A DNA stretch of 64,000 nucleotides. Source: Melieria omissa (Eukaryota; Arthropoda; Insecta; Diptera; Ulidiidae). Shown here one piece after another: positions 1 through 14,465 of this stretch (its first letter is position 1; each line of letters starts with the position of its first letter). Location of the stretch: positions 153,193,920 to 153,257,919 of the forward strand of contig OZ020267.1 of the NCBI GenBank assembly GCA_963971225.1, given 5' to 3'. The notes below the pieces were generated by a model. The model made no database searches. It saw nothing but the letters and a program-made list of their open reading frames with translations, and was not told where the DNA came from. The position numbers were made by a program, and so were the translations under genes.

Positions 1-726
1 AACTCTTCGGTGGATTTCACTACTTCTAAAGCAGTATTTATGAACTTCTTGAACTCTGTTTTTAATTACGTAATATTCACTTTGTTACTTATCCATTACG
101 CTGTTCTTTATTAGACAGTAAGCAAGCAATTGTTCTTTAACTAATAATAAATAAATGAAATGAAATGAAATTATCCGTAGCCAAACAGAGCTTTTGTCTG
201 CTGACAGGTGATTCTAGGTTGATGCACTCTTTGAACCAGTGCAAACATTTCTGGCTCCTATCCCGATACATGTCTTCCAAAATTTGTAACTTTGAACAAA
301 TTAATGCAGTCCCCTTATTTTAAATCACCAAGAACATTAACATTTTCTATACTGTCTTTGTGTCACCAGAAATAATTGTCTCACCTTCGAATCACTCAAT
401 GACGTCACTAACCATTTGGAGCTTGGGTGTGTGTGTGCAAATAAATCGCACACATGTGCAGCTGTCGCCCACCACCCTGTGGTGGCGGCCCCTGTGCTTG
501 GGCGCCGGTAATGGTGTGGCCGAGCACATTCGCATTCATAACATGGAAATATTACCAAGCCGTGCTCAAACAAATCAAATGTAAACCTAACCAAATCATA
601 AGCGCTTTGCGTAAAAAATTTGCAAAACCCTGCAGCACGTGTAAACGGCCTCTGCCTCGGCCTGGTGCCGGTGCCGAAGTGAAAATGGAAGTCGTCACTT
701 CCACCAACAAAGCACGTAGCCACCGG

Positions 727-747
727 CACACACACACACACACACAC
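727..747. repeat. (CA)n microsatellite
   Basis: About ten perfect CA units. Confidence 0.9.
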
Positions 748-3700
748 GAAATGCAAATATCGCAAATACAAGTTCAAAAATTGGCCTCGGCAGCTTATCA
801 GCAAACATGGCCACATGCTCATCAGCGGCGGCAGCATGGCAAGTAAACAAAAATACTACTCGACAGCGTGTTAGTTAGTTAATAACACAACATATCCAAA
901 ACCATAGCGGAATGCGATTTGCACAGCATATCCGCTCGTTTCCTATTGTCAATGAACTACAGACACACACACACGCACGTCGTGGGCGACGTCAGTCGAA
1001 CGAATGAAAAATGTACAAAGTTGCTGCGCAGCATTTGGCGGGGACGAGAGGCATATTAAATATCTATAATTTGATATTCAGCAGCGCATGAAATAAATTA
1101 CAAGCCACCGCTTACAACAACGCACACAAACCACCAACTTGCAGCGGCACACGCGCTCGCGTACAAAGACAGGATTATTAGTTGCGAGTGCGGTGCAAAT
1201 ATTTACGATTATTTGCGTTTATCTTCCATCGTGTCGGCCGGGGGCGCAAGCGAGAGCGCCTGGAGCCTGGCAGGGCGCAAAACACTGCACCGAGCGGCGC
1301 GCTTGCAAGTTATTTTTAGTTAAGTTTGTGTCGGCAGATTAGTTAGTGGGAACAGTATCAGAAAATTACAAAAGTTGTAGCGCATGTCAAAGGAAAAAAG
1401 TTTTGGTTGGTGTTTGTTTAATTATGATTATGAATGGATTTGTGTGTGTGATTGAAGGTGACTCATGCGGCAGTGGTGTAAGTTTTAAAGTTTTACTCTG
1501 CCTACAACAAGATGGAGTTAGAACTGTTGTGGCTTAAAGAGTGCTGCGATAATTGATTTCACTGGCTAAACTCAATTGGATTGGATGCTGGAATAGTTTC
1601 AAATTAAAGTCTCGGATGGACTCAGAGTTAACATTTTTTGGAACTTCTGCATAGTTTTAGATTTTTGAGCAAACAAATCTTTTCCAATCTCACTAAATGC
1701 CCTACGGTCAGAATATGAGTAGCATTGGTCTCAGTCAACACTCAAGTCTTTTATAATACACAATCATCAATGCTGCCTTAGATGAATTCTTAAATTCTTC
1801 TTATCGAATTTAAACGCTTAAACTTTCAGTTATTCCATCGCGTCACCTAGTTTTCAGTTCAATGTTTAATCTGACCTGATGTTTCATTGGCAAACGTTTA
1901 GCCTTCGGTAGCTCCCCCCACTAAAAGTTCTGTAATTATACAACAACTTTTCACTAACAACTTTAGTTCCCCACAATTTCGCGGCCGTACTTCACTTTAA
2001 TTTTCACAAATTGTAATTACCTTAAATTATCCACGCAGCACAGTGCCACACCCCGCACAAATATTAGTACAATTTTTAAACATTGAAAGCACTCGTCGCG
2101 CTTAGAACTCATAGAGGCCAAACTCGCAGCCGCACAAAGGGCCGCGATTTCCAGCTCAAGGACCGCGCAAGTTGTGCGCTTTTAGTTCATTCATTTCATT
2201 GTCGTTGTTGTGGTGAATGTTCGCATTCGGCGCGATGGTTTATTAATGTTTGTTTTCGTTTTTGCCGTTCAAGCGCGTTGGCAGCTGTAACCTTTATTCC
2301 AGCTATTAACGGCTTCCACTTTCCAGCGCCAAATAATGAGGAGAGCAACTCGCTGAAAACAGTCCAAAGGGCGCAAGGTCTCCATACAAAAAATTAAAAA
2401 AAACACATATAACTGGAATTTCCAACTTTGCTGCCACAACTTTACGGTGCAAAAAAAAAATTTTGTTTATTTTTTTGCATAAATAAATAATACAAACTAC
2501 ATGGAAAACTTTATTAATTTCAAGATTACTAAATGCGGATTTTCAGTGCGAACAGTTGCGCCACCTAAGGAAACTAAAATAGTAAACAAAAAACATTTGC
2601 ACTTTAATTTAATTTTCACGCATACTGCAAATATTTCATCGAGAAATGTTTGCGTCCTTGGACGCGCGAAACTGGGCGGCGGAAGCGTGGTGGAAGATTT
2701 TAAGAATTCTACGGCAAAGCAACGCGCATGTTTGGCGATTTAATGTGAGACAATGACAAACAACAGACGTGAAGTGCAAGCTGAAACAAGCAACTAAGGC
2801 AAATAAGCAGACTGCTCGGTTAGGTGTTGCCAGATGGTGTAGTTTTGTTGTGGAGTACATGGCAATTCAGTGTGAATAATTTATAGGGCAAGCTACATAT
2901 AAACCAGATTCAAGGTTTCGTGATGCACATCAAGGACATCCTTATTGAAGGACATACATTTATGTGTATAGTTTTCTTTTACCTTATTTTACTATGGTTT
3001 TTGCTTCATCCAAGTATTCATTTGGATATTCCGCTCAATAACCCGGCAGGTCTGGCAACAAACTGGCAAAGCAATGATATTCAAATTATTTTCAGTCGTC
3101 TTCGGTCAGCATGGTTAATGAACAAAAATATTTGCATTGTCGTTTACTTCTGAAGCAATCAATTAAAATTTAAATTTCATATTAATTTCAAAGGACACTC
3201 ATAAGTCAGATTAAGTGTTTTTCTCATTCAGTGAGTCGTCGTATTAAAATTAATTGCAGCATTTTGTTTGCATCATTTGGTGTATCGGTTGCCTGGCGCC
3301 TGAGAAATGAGGACATTTCATCACCAATGTACTGCTGTATTGGTTTTTGTGCTTCGTATATAGTTTTCGTGTGCACTTTCATGTCATAAGCCGATTATCA
3401 GCTCCGGTGAAGAGCCACCACAAGCCGCTTACAACCGCAACCGCTCCACTCATCCATGTCAGCTGAAATGCAGCTGTGTATTCCGTCAATTTGACCTTGA
3501 ATTGTGCAACTCCTTAACCTCCATGACGATGGATTGTTGGCAACTTTTTTGATTGCTGTCATTTTGTGTCTTCGGTTTGGCTTTGCGTTCGAGTGCGCGC
3601 TGACATTGTAATTAAGGTTAAATTGTGTGGAAGTCGAGCGTCTCGAGTGTGTTTGTTCGCGCAACTTTTCCATCTAATTATGCAGATTTAATTAAATAAA

Positions 3701-4321
3701 AGGCCCGAACGCAGCGCACCGACAATGAAGCAGCAAAGCGCTCTCCAAAGGCGCTAACAACATTAATAACAGTTGGCAATACTGAAAGCGTCGCTTTCAA
3801 TTTCAAATTTTGTACAAGTTTTCAACTCAACCTTCCCACGAAAGGACGGACCCGCTCAACGACAAAAAGCGACAGTCGTTGCTGGATTTTGAATTTCTGG
3901 CGTTTTAGCTTGACAACAAAATTCATATGACAAATATTCTTTTGATTAAGGCAAAGCTAAAACAAAGTTTGTGTGCGTGTGTGTGAGTTTTTTTTATTGC
4001 GTTGCAATTTGCATGGATGGGTGAGTGCTGCTGAAAAATCTTGTTAGGATTGAAGTTAGTAAATGTTAGCACTACTAGAAAAATGCGAAAAAATACTGTC
4101 AAGCTCAGTCACACGTGTGGCGTTGGCGTTAATGTTGCCAGGAGACGCGTGCAGAGCATGTGTGAATCAACCTGCAACATGCGCCGCCTGCACGCGCAAA
4201 AGTTTGGTATTTTTCTTCTCTCATGCTTTTTTCGTTTTCACCCTTTGCTTTGTTAACTGGAATCGTAAAAGCAGCACCGCACATAAATTGCACTTTTATA
4301 CTTGTCAAACTTTTACACGCG

Positions 4322-4346
4322 CACACACACACACGCACACGCACAC
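4322..4346. repeat. (CA)n microsatellite, interrupted by CG
   Basis: CA units with GCAC interruptions. Confidence 0.85.
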
Positions 4347-7300
4347 TCGCACTCACATTCGCACATGAGCAGCGACAACGTTCTTTCCGCGCGTTGCTGG
4401 TACTTCACCTGTGTTGCGTTGTGGAATGTGGCATGGTGACGTATGTTGGCAGCGTGTTGGGCCTGCAACATTCTTTGCACCTCGCCAAGTTGATGAACAT
4501 CGCATCCGAAAAGCTTTCACACATACTTTTCATGAAACACGACTTTTGCAATAACGGTTAAAAGGCATTTTTAATCGCTTTAAACTTTTTCACGCTCTTT
4601 TGGCAGCATTTATGCGTTTGTGTTGTTTCTGTAATTTACCAAAAAAAACATTTAATATGTTTTTTATGGCAATGTGCCAGAGTGTCGTGAATCTGCCGTA
4701 GAGCTGACTGAATATAAACCATATACATTTTTTTGTTTTATTTTTGCGGATTATTAATATTGACCTCACTGACGCTGACAGCTTGTTGGAAGTCAATTCA
4801 AATATTGCAGAATTTTTTTATATATTTTTTTTATTAAAGATAAATCTACTTTTATTATTGGTTAATGGTCTTTAAGGTCAGAGTTCATGAATGGTTTATC
4901 TCAAGTGTTATTATAATTTATTTGAACTGAGCTGGAGCGCTGTCGGCAAAGCACTCATCATGGCCATCGTTGGTATTGTACGAAAATTCCAAGTTCGTTT
5001 GGATTGTGTTTGAAAATAAAACAACTTCAACTATTCAGCGCAAAATGCAGGCAGAAACCAACAATCACTTTATTTACACATTTACACTTGCTCTACTTTA
5101 CACTACTACTATTGCATGTTTCCCCTTTGCTTGCTCAACACAGACTCGACCCCTTGCGCTGCACACTGCTGCTTTTATACTAGTTTTCTTATCGCGCCGA
5201 AGTTTCTTGCACATTCCAGCCTCTATCTCGATCGTTCTAGCACACCTATTACTGCCGCGAACCATCCCTGTCATATCGACATTATAGTATGCCGGCCGTA
5301 CTTCAAAGTGTATGCCTAAAAGTATGCTTGGAAAAGCAATTATCGTTTCAATATCACATCACAGAGTGACTCATCGTTTCAGTATGATTACCTTACTTTC
5401 TAACTGAACGAAACGCATTGCTTCACATTTCATTGGTGCTGGCATCAACAGCCACTAAGCTGGCATCCATATGGCAAAGGCCACTGTCCTCGCATCAATG
5501 AGCTTCAAGTCTTCTCCGTTGAAGACCCAGAGTGGGCATTATTTTAGACTAAAACTAACCTAACCGCTGTCAACGGTCTCAACAATTTTCCCCATACATA
5601 AATATCGTTCGAACGTTTGACTAAATTCCATTCACTTAACGGGAAAGTGAAAGGAAAAGGTTGTTTAGACTTTGGCTGTTAGCAGCTCACAGCTCACTGC
5701 TGGGAAACCAACCACTCGACTGTTGAGCGCCAAAGTCAAAGCTACTTAGTCGCCCAGGCAAATGTTGCAGCAAAGCAGGTGACGAAATCGAAAATCGGCT
5801 TCGCGGACCGCTTTCGAGTGCATGTGAGGCAGCGCACTTGACGGCGTCAAACGAAATATTGACTTTGCTGCAGCACACCGCACTGCGAGATGTGCCAATG
5901 CTGCGTTTTAATTAATGCAAATTGATTTCAGGGAGTCAGATGAGACGAGACAAGGTCGCGGGTTGACGTGTGTGCGCTGTCACTTTAATTAAAATTTCAA
6001 ATAGTATTGATGCGCATTAAAAGCGTTGTTAATCATTTGGCATTGGCGCTGCAGCCACAATCGTCGCAAAACTCTCGCAACTGCGGACGCAATGCTCATT
6101 GAAATGCGCTTCCAATATGAGCGTTTCCAGTTGCCACAGTGCCACCTGAGCGCCGGCACGTTGCCGCTCAAGTGGCGTGAAGGCCAACGTGGCGCTGCAA
6201 AATGTCAGAACTTTCAAGGAGATGCACCCAACACTAATGAAATCACTACTACTCGTCTCATTGAATTGCTAAAGCTGCCGAGTGCTTAGCATTGGCATTA
6301 AAAGTGAACATGTGTCAAAAAATGTGTGCAAACCTGAAACGCTTAAATCGAATACGTGCAACACGAGCACGAAGAACGAGTTGCACTTCTTCTATGGGAA
6401 GAACTGAAAATCTACTTTTATGTGGACGAGGACGTCCTTCGCATGAACACTTCTCTTTCTGTAACTTCTCTTCAATGAAATGAAATGAAATAAATTGGAA
6501 TGCGCAGCAAATAAGTCGTCAATTTCTCGTGTTGCTCGCTGGTTATTACCTCAAATATGCTGCAATATTTTCCTTTTCGCATTAAAATGCCGGCAACTTC
6601 TCCAGAAATGCGAGAGTTTCTTTTACATGCAAGTCCATGTTATGAGAAATATGTGGCCGACTGGCGATATGTCAGTGTGGACTTGCATAAATATGAACGC
6701 GTGTGATGCGAAGTATTTCACGCTGATTTCGGCCTTGTTTGCTTTCGATTTCGATTTCGGGTTTTCATTATTTTGTTTGTTCGTCAATACGTGGAAATTC
6801 GCTCCATTGAATTCTTTCTTGTGAAAATTGCAAAAATTGTTGCCGAATTAATGTCTCTTCGTGCACATTGCAGCACTGCGCATTGCAGCTGTTGAAGTTG
6901 ACGTTGTAAGTGGTGCTGGCTACAAAATAATTGCAGCGCTGGTTAATTGCGCAGCCGAAATCGAAAGGCTCTTTATGAACACACACATACACACACGTAT
7001 ATATTTTTGTAATTGCCAGAGGCTTTATGGGTTGCGCGTTGCATATGTCACCGAATTGCAAGTTGTGCTGCTGTGAATGAAAAATGTTGGCATTGTTATT
7101 GTGGGAGCTGGATACATGAAAGTATGCGAGCTGTAAAAATCACAAAGAACACTTTTCAGCATGAACTGATGTGCTGGCTGGCCAGGCTTCAGCTGCGAGC
7201 GTTTTCGTTCATGCGAGAGTAAGTCGAACGAAATTGGATTGTTTGTTTTTTTAATTACAAAACCTTAATTGACGCTGAATTGTTAAAGAAATATAGTGGA

Positions 7301-8343
7301 ATTTATGGGCTGCCGTGCGTTGTACAGTGACTGCAAAATTATTAAATCAATTAAACGTATTGTTCGCTTTTAAGAATATAAAATTTGATCAGATTGGAAC
7401 AGTGCGAAGCAGTGCAAATTGATTGCACAAAGGGAATGAAATGTTTGCAAATTTTATGAAATTGTGTTGCATTGCTACTCAACATTAATCGCATCTTATG
7501 ATTTGTCGACTTGATTTTTGTTGAGTAAATGGTGCAACTTTGTTTAAAATAATTTATGTGTGATTCGTAATTTTTAACCAAATTTGAAAACATTGAAAAA
7601 TATTGTTAAAAATATGGTTTACAATTTGTTCTTCATACACAAATTTTAATTATGTATTTTTTTGAGCTCTAATAACTAAAAATGTTACTAAAGTTTTTGA
7701 TGAGTAGCTGAAACAAATTGTTAAAAGAAATGCTTATCCATTTCTGTCATTCCAAACAAACGTTCAGACACGCATAAAAAGTGTTTTTGAACGGTGTAAA
7801 TTGCCATAGATGGCAGATTAATGTAGCGGCATTTCATTTATAGAGAATAGTTGGACTCAAGGCCCATAGCCAAGGCCCAACCATCGATTGCTTTGTGCTG
7901 AAAACTTTGTCCATATAGATAGCTTTTTCATAGCTGTAATCACAATTTGTGAAATGACTAATTTCGATGATCGCTTATTCTGCATATGTGGCAAAATGAC
8001 ATCCAATGATGATGAAATGGCATTAAAAGAAAAAGTAAAATGGGGAAAAAGCTTTATGATAATTTCTCCTTACTTCGCTTATCTTATGCGTCAAAAGTGA
8101 GTGGTGTCCTGCGAGCATTTGCATTAACATTTACGAAAGTGCATTTGTGTCCTTTGTTGACAAGGCTGCAAATGAAATGCCCGTACATACATATTTATGA
8201 ATTGCACATGTGTATGTGTACATATACATAAACATCCATGCATATGTATAGTAATTCAGTCACTGCGTTCGTGCCTGCGCTCGCGTATTTTATTTCAATA
8301 CTACACCATTATCAACAATTGCAACCGAACCTGTACGAGTGTT

Positions 8344-8370
8344 TGTGTGTGTGTGTGTGTGCGTGCGTGA
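8344..8370. repeat. (TG)n microsatellite
   Basis: TG units followed by GCGTGCGTGAGTG. Confidence 0.85.
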
Positions 8371-10023
8371 GTGTTGCATTTCTCGCTGTGCGCGCACATT
8401 CGCAGACATGATAACGACTTAATTCAGCCAATTCCGGTAAAGCGCATCAGACATGAATGGCTGAACTTCTGAAAGGCTGGTTGGATGGTCAGTTTTCATT
8501 ACCTGCAACCAACGGTGAAAGTAATCTGGCGAGTCCATTTGCATTTGCATAAAAACATATCGTATACGAATGCACATAAAGCAGCCATAATGCACGGCGA
8601 TCAAAGAACCGAGCGAAGCGGAAGTGGGCCGGTCGATGTAAATGAATTTTGTTTATAAATAAATGCTCGTGTGGCGTCGACTTTCCTTTCGGCGTTAAGT
8701 GAATTGAAATTTGCAAAGTGCAAATATTAAATTTCGAATATTAAATGTGAGAAAATGCATCAGTTTGTTGCAATATTCTGCTTGCTGAAATCTGAAATCC
8801 TGCTCTCGTTCTGAAATCCTGCTTGCTTGTGATGTGCAATTTTAAAATTAAAATTTCACTTTCATTGGTAAACATTTCGTTGAAAATTTCTCTCGATTGC
8901 TGCTGTCTCTGCTTTAATATTAACCTAAAAAATCAGATTGAAGAATTGCAAGTTTATATTATACGTTTTTGTTTTGGAATTTGAGAAAATACCTACACTT
9001 CATGCTTTCAAAATTAGGGTCGTTTGTTGACTCAACGACTGCACAATTCACAATGTCTAACACTTTTCTGAGCCAGTTTCCATTGCGTCTATTGGAAATG
9101 TTTGAAATTTTCTTCCCTTTAAGACGCTACCACATTTTAAAGTTTTTAAATAGCTGAAAACGACGGCAAGTACTCTCTCTCTCAATTTTTTTCAATCTTC
9201 TGCACATTTGGTGTGTTCATGTAAAAAGTGTTTTAAATGCTGCTGGCAAGATTTGCCAATTTGCTGGAGAGGCGCGTTGGCCAATGCTTTTGTCATTTTT
9301 ACAGCACATCAGCTCTACGTCGTTTGCATGTGCACAATTTGTCACTTGTGGGTTAAGGCTGTTGCCATCGACCCCAACAATGAGAAGTGTGAAGGCACAC
9401 GCCCACAGCAACAGTTGCACAAATAACACTGACGACAGCCAAACGAACATTCCACGTCTCAAGGGTTTCTCCCAGTGGGAGTTGGCGGCAGTAGGAATTA
9501 AAGCAGCTTGACAGCGACTGTCTACTAGTCAATGACAGTAGGCAAATCGGAAACATGTCTTTAGGGTCTTTGGCGATTCTTTGTTGCAATTTCAAAAATA
9601 TTTTACTAATTTATTAAATTTTAAGTAATTTATTTTTAATAGCAGCAAAATTTTCCTGAGTGATATTTGGCCAATTGAATTTGCTATTTTCTACACATTT
9701 TGCAAATAGTTGTGAGTTCATCAACTCGAATAGCAACACGTTCTCGTATCTGTACTTATTTTAATATCTGTGTCTGCATTTGAATATCTTCATTTTAATA
9801 TTTGCATTGCATGGATCAATTCAGGTTTTTGTCTTTAATTACGAGTGGATTTGTATGGCTGCATGTAGGGTGCTCGCACAAGCCTTCTCCTTCGCGCAGT
9901 GACATTTTCACACAACACAACTCACATCACATCAACGATACATTGCAGGCAAAAATTATGCGCTTAAAATTTGCTCACCGGAATGTAATTTGAAAGCATC
10001 ATAAATGTGTTTCGTATATATAT

Positions 10024-10040
10024 GTGTGTGTGTGTGTGTG
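10024..10040. repeat. (TG)n microsatellite
   Basis: About eight TG units after a TATATATA stretch. Confidence 0.8.
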
Positions 10041-12889
10041 CTACATGTCAAGGCACTGAGGTTGCTCACGTAGTAATTCTAAAATTCGTTTTTTGACCCC
10101 TTTCATACGCACGACAGCACAAAACCGCACCCACACGCACACACAAACAAACAAACCGCCTGAATGCTTCGAGCTTAGCGCATACAACATTGCCGGGCAG
10201 CTGCTGATTGAATCACATTCGGTGTTTTCCGGCAAATCCCTTTAAGCCCCTCGTATGCGAATTAGCTGCGTGCATTAAAATTTTGAGCTCGCCATGTAAA
10301 CATACATAAAATTATTAAATATGTCATCCTCGAAACCCCCAATGGCTCGTTCGATCGTGGGTAGCTTGCCAAATGTTTTCAAAATGCTGTGCACGCTGTG
10401 CTCGGTGCCGCTTGTTGAGTGCGTTGCCGAGTAGTAATTTTATGCTGAACATCGTAGCATAGCTTTGGGGGCTTCGTTGGTTCGTTGGTTGGTTATTGAA
10501 ATGCGCCGTAATCCGCGCTGGTCGAGTTGTCGGGTGGCGTTACCGCACAAGATGCCGGCCGACCGGCATCCGACCGTAAGTGGCCTAACGACGAGTGAGC
10601 AACGTCAATGATAGCAAAAGGCGTGGCGTGCGGGCGACGGTCGTAAAGTTTCATGTGGGCTATTTAACCTCAAGTGCACGCAATTTAATTGAGTCTTCCG
10701 CTCTAATGGGATTTCGAGTTTAAAGCGACCTAATTTGTTGGTTTTGTTGGATTAATTATGTGGTGGCGGTGCTGGTAGCCGCGGCATGCACATTCACATA
10801 CACAATCACATTCACATGTATGAATAGAGCTCTGCCGCGGTGTTTGTTTAGCGCCGCTTGATGTTGTTATTGCTGGAGTAATGTCTGTTCTTAGTTTTCA
10901 TGAGGGGGCAGGGGGACCAGTGTACGTGGATATGCACGTGTGAGCAGTTTTGCGGCCAACCGCTGTCCGCCTAACTTTGCGTCTTTGGTTGTGCTTAATA
11001 ATTCTGAATTAATTGTGGATAATAATTTCACACGATTTATTGTTGGAAACAAATTGAATTTAATAGTGCGGTCTACTAACTGCCGACATTAGTTTGGCTT
11101 AAGCGGAACTTTAATGGAAAATGCTCAAACCGGATTTTCTCTTTAAAAGATATTGAATGTTGAAGTTTTGACATTTGCCACAGCAGTACTGAGGTAAAGA
11201 AGAGTTAAATCGTGGAGTAGAATTTAAAACCAAAATCAGTTCTGAGAATAAAAATAAAATTCGATTCGAACAAATTCATATACGGCGACAAAATTCATTG
11301 AGAATTTCGAATTTTGTTTCATTTAATCCTTTTATATGCGTCACTGCTTCTCATGGGTTCGATGGTGACGGTGGTGTGTGGCCATGAGTAGACGATATGT
11401 ATGAATAATTTACTTAGAAGCTATCGTAAACGTTGATTTCATAGCCGAAATTTCAATTTTGCCAAAAATCCATTTCAATTGAAAACAGTCCTTAAATCTT
11501 ATCGCCCACGATTACATACTCTACATACATACATAAATAATACATAGATCATAAAATGTTGTGTTTGATTCGAATATGCGGCGATGCGAACTCATCAAAG
11601 TTGGGTGACCACTGTTAGCAGCTGAAAGCAGTTAGAGGTGTTTTCTGAATTTAATTGGAAAGCAAAATTGGAAAGCAAAAAGTAAAATTGAGAGGTGAAA
11701 ATAAAAATATGACAAAATATAAAAAATAAGACAAATATTTTTCTTTTGGTAGGCTATAACGAGCTGAGAATGAGTACAAATTAAGAAACTCAACCAATGC
11801 GAAATGTTATAGATCATTTCTTGGCTGCTGCCTGGGCAGAGCAGATCAATTGAAAATATAAAAAAAAAATATTTAAAAATTTGTATCGATTAGTTTTCAT
11901 TGTATGGGCTGAAAACACAAATGGTTTTTAGAACTGGTTTAGTATGAACCAGTTTTGAAAAGTCATAACACAACTTGATTAGTAGAAGAACCTTAATTGA
12001 AACCAATTGTCGCTGAATGGTCACTCTAATGTACAATTGAGGCGACATACTTATGCGGCTAGCTGCGAGTGTTCATGTGCAGAACGCACCTCGGTTGTCA
12101 CAGATATACATATGTACAAACATGTATGGATTGTATGTATGTACATTCATATAAAGAAGCATGCATGCTCTTAAATAATATGAAAAACGTACGAACGCAT
12201 AAATTCGAAATGATGACAAAACCCCTAAAAACGACTGACACAAACCCCCTGAAATATGAGACTGAGAATCACGTCAGAGCGCATCGAAGCGCAGTGAGGT
12301 GGCACGAAATGGACAGCGCTGTGACGAGCTTAGCTCGGGTCCGGCCAGCAAACCGCACACCAACTGTGCCGCATTTGCAGTCGAACGGCGGCAGGCAAAT
12401 TGAAATCGGTGACTGGAGTGGCGTCGATGCGGATGCCAGGGCGATATGCGTAACGCACGCCAGCGCCACACGAAGCAGTTAGCCAACGTGGCAATGTACG
12501 CAGAATATAACGGATCTGCAGCTGAAATTAGTAACAACAGCTGGGGAAAAAATTTGGCAATCAGCGAACATAAATCAAATTGCTGGCAAGGCAAATTTTT
12601 GCCGTGCAACAAAAATGTATGCAGCCACATTTTATCGCATCGCCAAGCGACTCCAATCACCTTTGAAAGAAGCCACACGAAAAACAGCAACAAACAACTC
12701 GGAAAAGAAAGCTACGACAAAAATATTTGAAACATCTCTGCGCAAGCGGTGGCAGAACGTTGGGGAGAAGAAGGAGGAGGAAAATAAATACTGTGCACTT
12801 AAGTAAAGCAAAGCAAAACAGCGAAAATTGCCCAAACCGTTGAGGTGGCTGCAACGAACCGGACGATTTATTACGGCGCACTGTCGACC

Positions 12890-13036
12890 ATGCTTGCGTC
12901 AGACAATCACACACACACAACCACACGCGAGCGACTCGGCACCTCGCTGCTTTTGTGCTTTGCGGCCTGCTGTCTTGCGTCCGCGGCGCACTCGGCTGAG
13001 ACCGAGCCGACCCACATCCGGTGCGCGCCGTTTAAC
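12890..13036 (+). CDS. Possible first coding exon with a signal peptide (unknown gene)
   Basis: A 49-codon frame begins at ATG 12890 with A at -3. It reads MLASDNHTHTTTRERLG, then a hydrophobic core TSLLLCFAACCLASAA and HSAET, where a signal peptidase site after A of HSA is plausible. It reaches APFN, followed directly by GTATGT, a good splice donor at 13037. If unspliced it stops four codons later at TAA (13049-13051). The surrounding 12.2-13.3 kb is more GC-rich than its flanks, which would suit a promoter and first exon. No downstream exon was found on the + strand, and I do not recognise the protein. It could be a chance frame in GC-rich DNA. Confidence 0.25.
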
Positions 13037-13051
13037 GTATGTCGCCGATAA

Positions 13052-13948
13052 TAAAAGGTCACCGCATCCTTTCGTTCAGTGCCTGCGGGATCGAACTTTG
13101 GCAATTTTATTCATTGATTTCAATGAAATTTAAACCAAACATTGCCGCAAGTCCACGACCATGACTGTGTGTGTGTGAGAGTGTTTGTCGTTTGTCGGCT
13201 GGGGACTCGCTCCGTGCGAGTTGGCTGTGCCGACTGCAGCTGGGAGCAATAACACCGCCAATTGCCACCGGGCGCAAAGTATCCTCTGTGCGCTTTTTGC
13301 CGGAAGAACGGCCACTGATAAGTCTTTCATTTTTCCTTTTGTTTCCTTTGTCTCTTACGAGTTGTTTGCTTGCTACGCGTTAATACGATTTTGGGCCGAA
13401 GGGGGTAAAAGTGGCGCCGAGAGCAACAAAATTTGTTGCAACAGTGGGACAGTTTGTTTCTTTGCTTGTCACATGTATTGTGTGTGTGTTGACTTGTGTT
13501 TGTATATAAGAATAACGGAAGTATTTATGTGGGTATGTGTGAGCATGTGTGGTTGTGGGTTTCCTTAAAATTATTGCCACGTTATAATAAACCAATCCAA
13601 AAACCATTCGAGTGGAAAATAAACACTGAAAAGTGCGAACATATTCGATTTCCGCCGGAAGTTTAGTATATCATGTGCGTATGCATGTTGCTGTTGTTGT
13701 TGGTGTGTATGTAGCGGATGTGGCCCTACGCACAAAGCAAACTAATAGAGGATGTGTTGTTTATAGCTGGTAAGTTTTTATTAGTGATTTGATAAATTGC
13801 AGTTGTTGGCTGTGATGTCATAATTTAAATAAGAAAAAATTGGCATTTCAACTTTACGCTCTGAAAATGATTGTTGTTGTTATTAGTAACAATAAACGAG
13901 TGTTTGCAAGTCATGTTTCGAATGTATTTGAATTTTTTCGTTTAATTA
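13052..13948. other. No supported gene
   Basis: This stretch lies between the possible signal-peptide exon and the CACTG MITE. It contains only TG/GT-rich sequence and no splice acceptor leading to a convincing frame on the + strand. Confidence 0.45.
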
Positions 13949-14465
13949 CACTGCACAACAAAATCAATTATTTTTTTTAAGGTTAAGGTTCTGACAATGG
14001 ATTCTGGTAGAGGGGCCAAAGAAAAATATACGTGTATCGGCGTTTTGAAAGTTTACGTCTGCATTTTTTTTAGGGGGTCAAACTTTTCCCCTTTTTGCGC
14101 ATTCTTATGGTGAATCGGCATACGAAAACTATGTAACATCACATTTTAGGTATATGATGTGTTCAGCAAATAGGTGTAAAACACTACGAAGAACATTTTT
14201 GTGGAGCATTTTAACCCTGTAGCTCCTATTTATATGGGTCAATTTGACCCTTTTTGTCTAAAATGCCAAATATGTCCTGTAAAACAGGACTTTTTAAGGA
14301 CAAAATGTACCACAAAAATATTCGCCATAAAATCTTACTATAGGTCTCTGAATACATCAAAGCTCAGAAATGAACTTGAACGCCGATACACGTATATTTT
14401 TTTTTGGTCCCCTCTACCAGAATCCGTTGTCAGAACCTTGTTATTTTTTTTTGTGTTGTGCAGTG
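13949..14465. mobile_element. MITE with about 90 bp terminal inverted repeats, CACTG ends
   Basis: The left end CACTGCACAACA at 13949 is mirrored by TGTTGTGCAGTG ending at 14465. The inverted repeats extend to about 14044 on the left and from about 14379 on the right, sharing GGTTCTGACAA, GGATTCTGGTAGAGGGG and ATATACGTGTATCGGCGTT. Both flanks carry TTA (13946-13948 and 14466-14468), which fits a 3 bp target duplication. The 517 bp element has no transposase. CACTG ends with a 3 bp duplication suggest the CACTA/CMC group, but that is inference from the ends only. Confidence 0.85.

Larger units (their letters stand above)
1..12240. other. No supported gene
   Basis: Both strands were scanned. 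Frames are short, low in coding character, and often made of CA/TG repeats. I see neither conserved domains nor transposon ends here. It may be intergenic DNA downstream of CadN or an intron of a neighbouring gene. A GCTA-type short hairpin (AACTGGTT at 11932-11939 with AACCAGTT at 11947-11954) is the only structure noted besides microsatellites. Confidence 0.5.

Noticed and set aside
12274..12693. Minus-strand 139-codon frame overlapping plus-strand frames
   Set aside because: No domain, signal or splice context; overlapping open frames on both strands are expected in GC-richer DNA.
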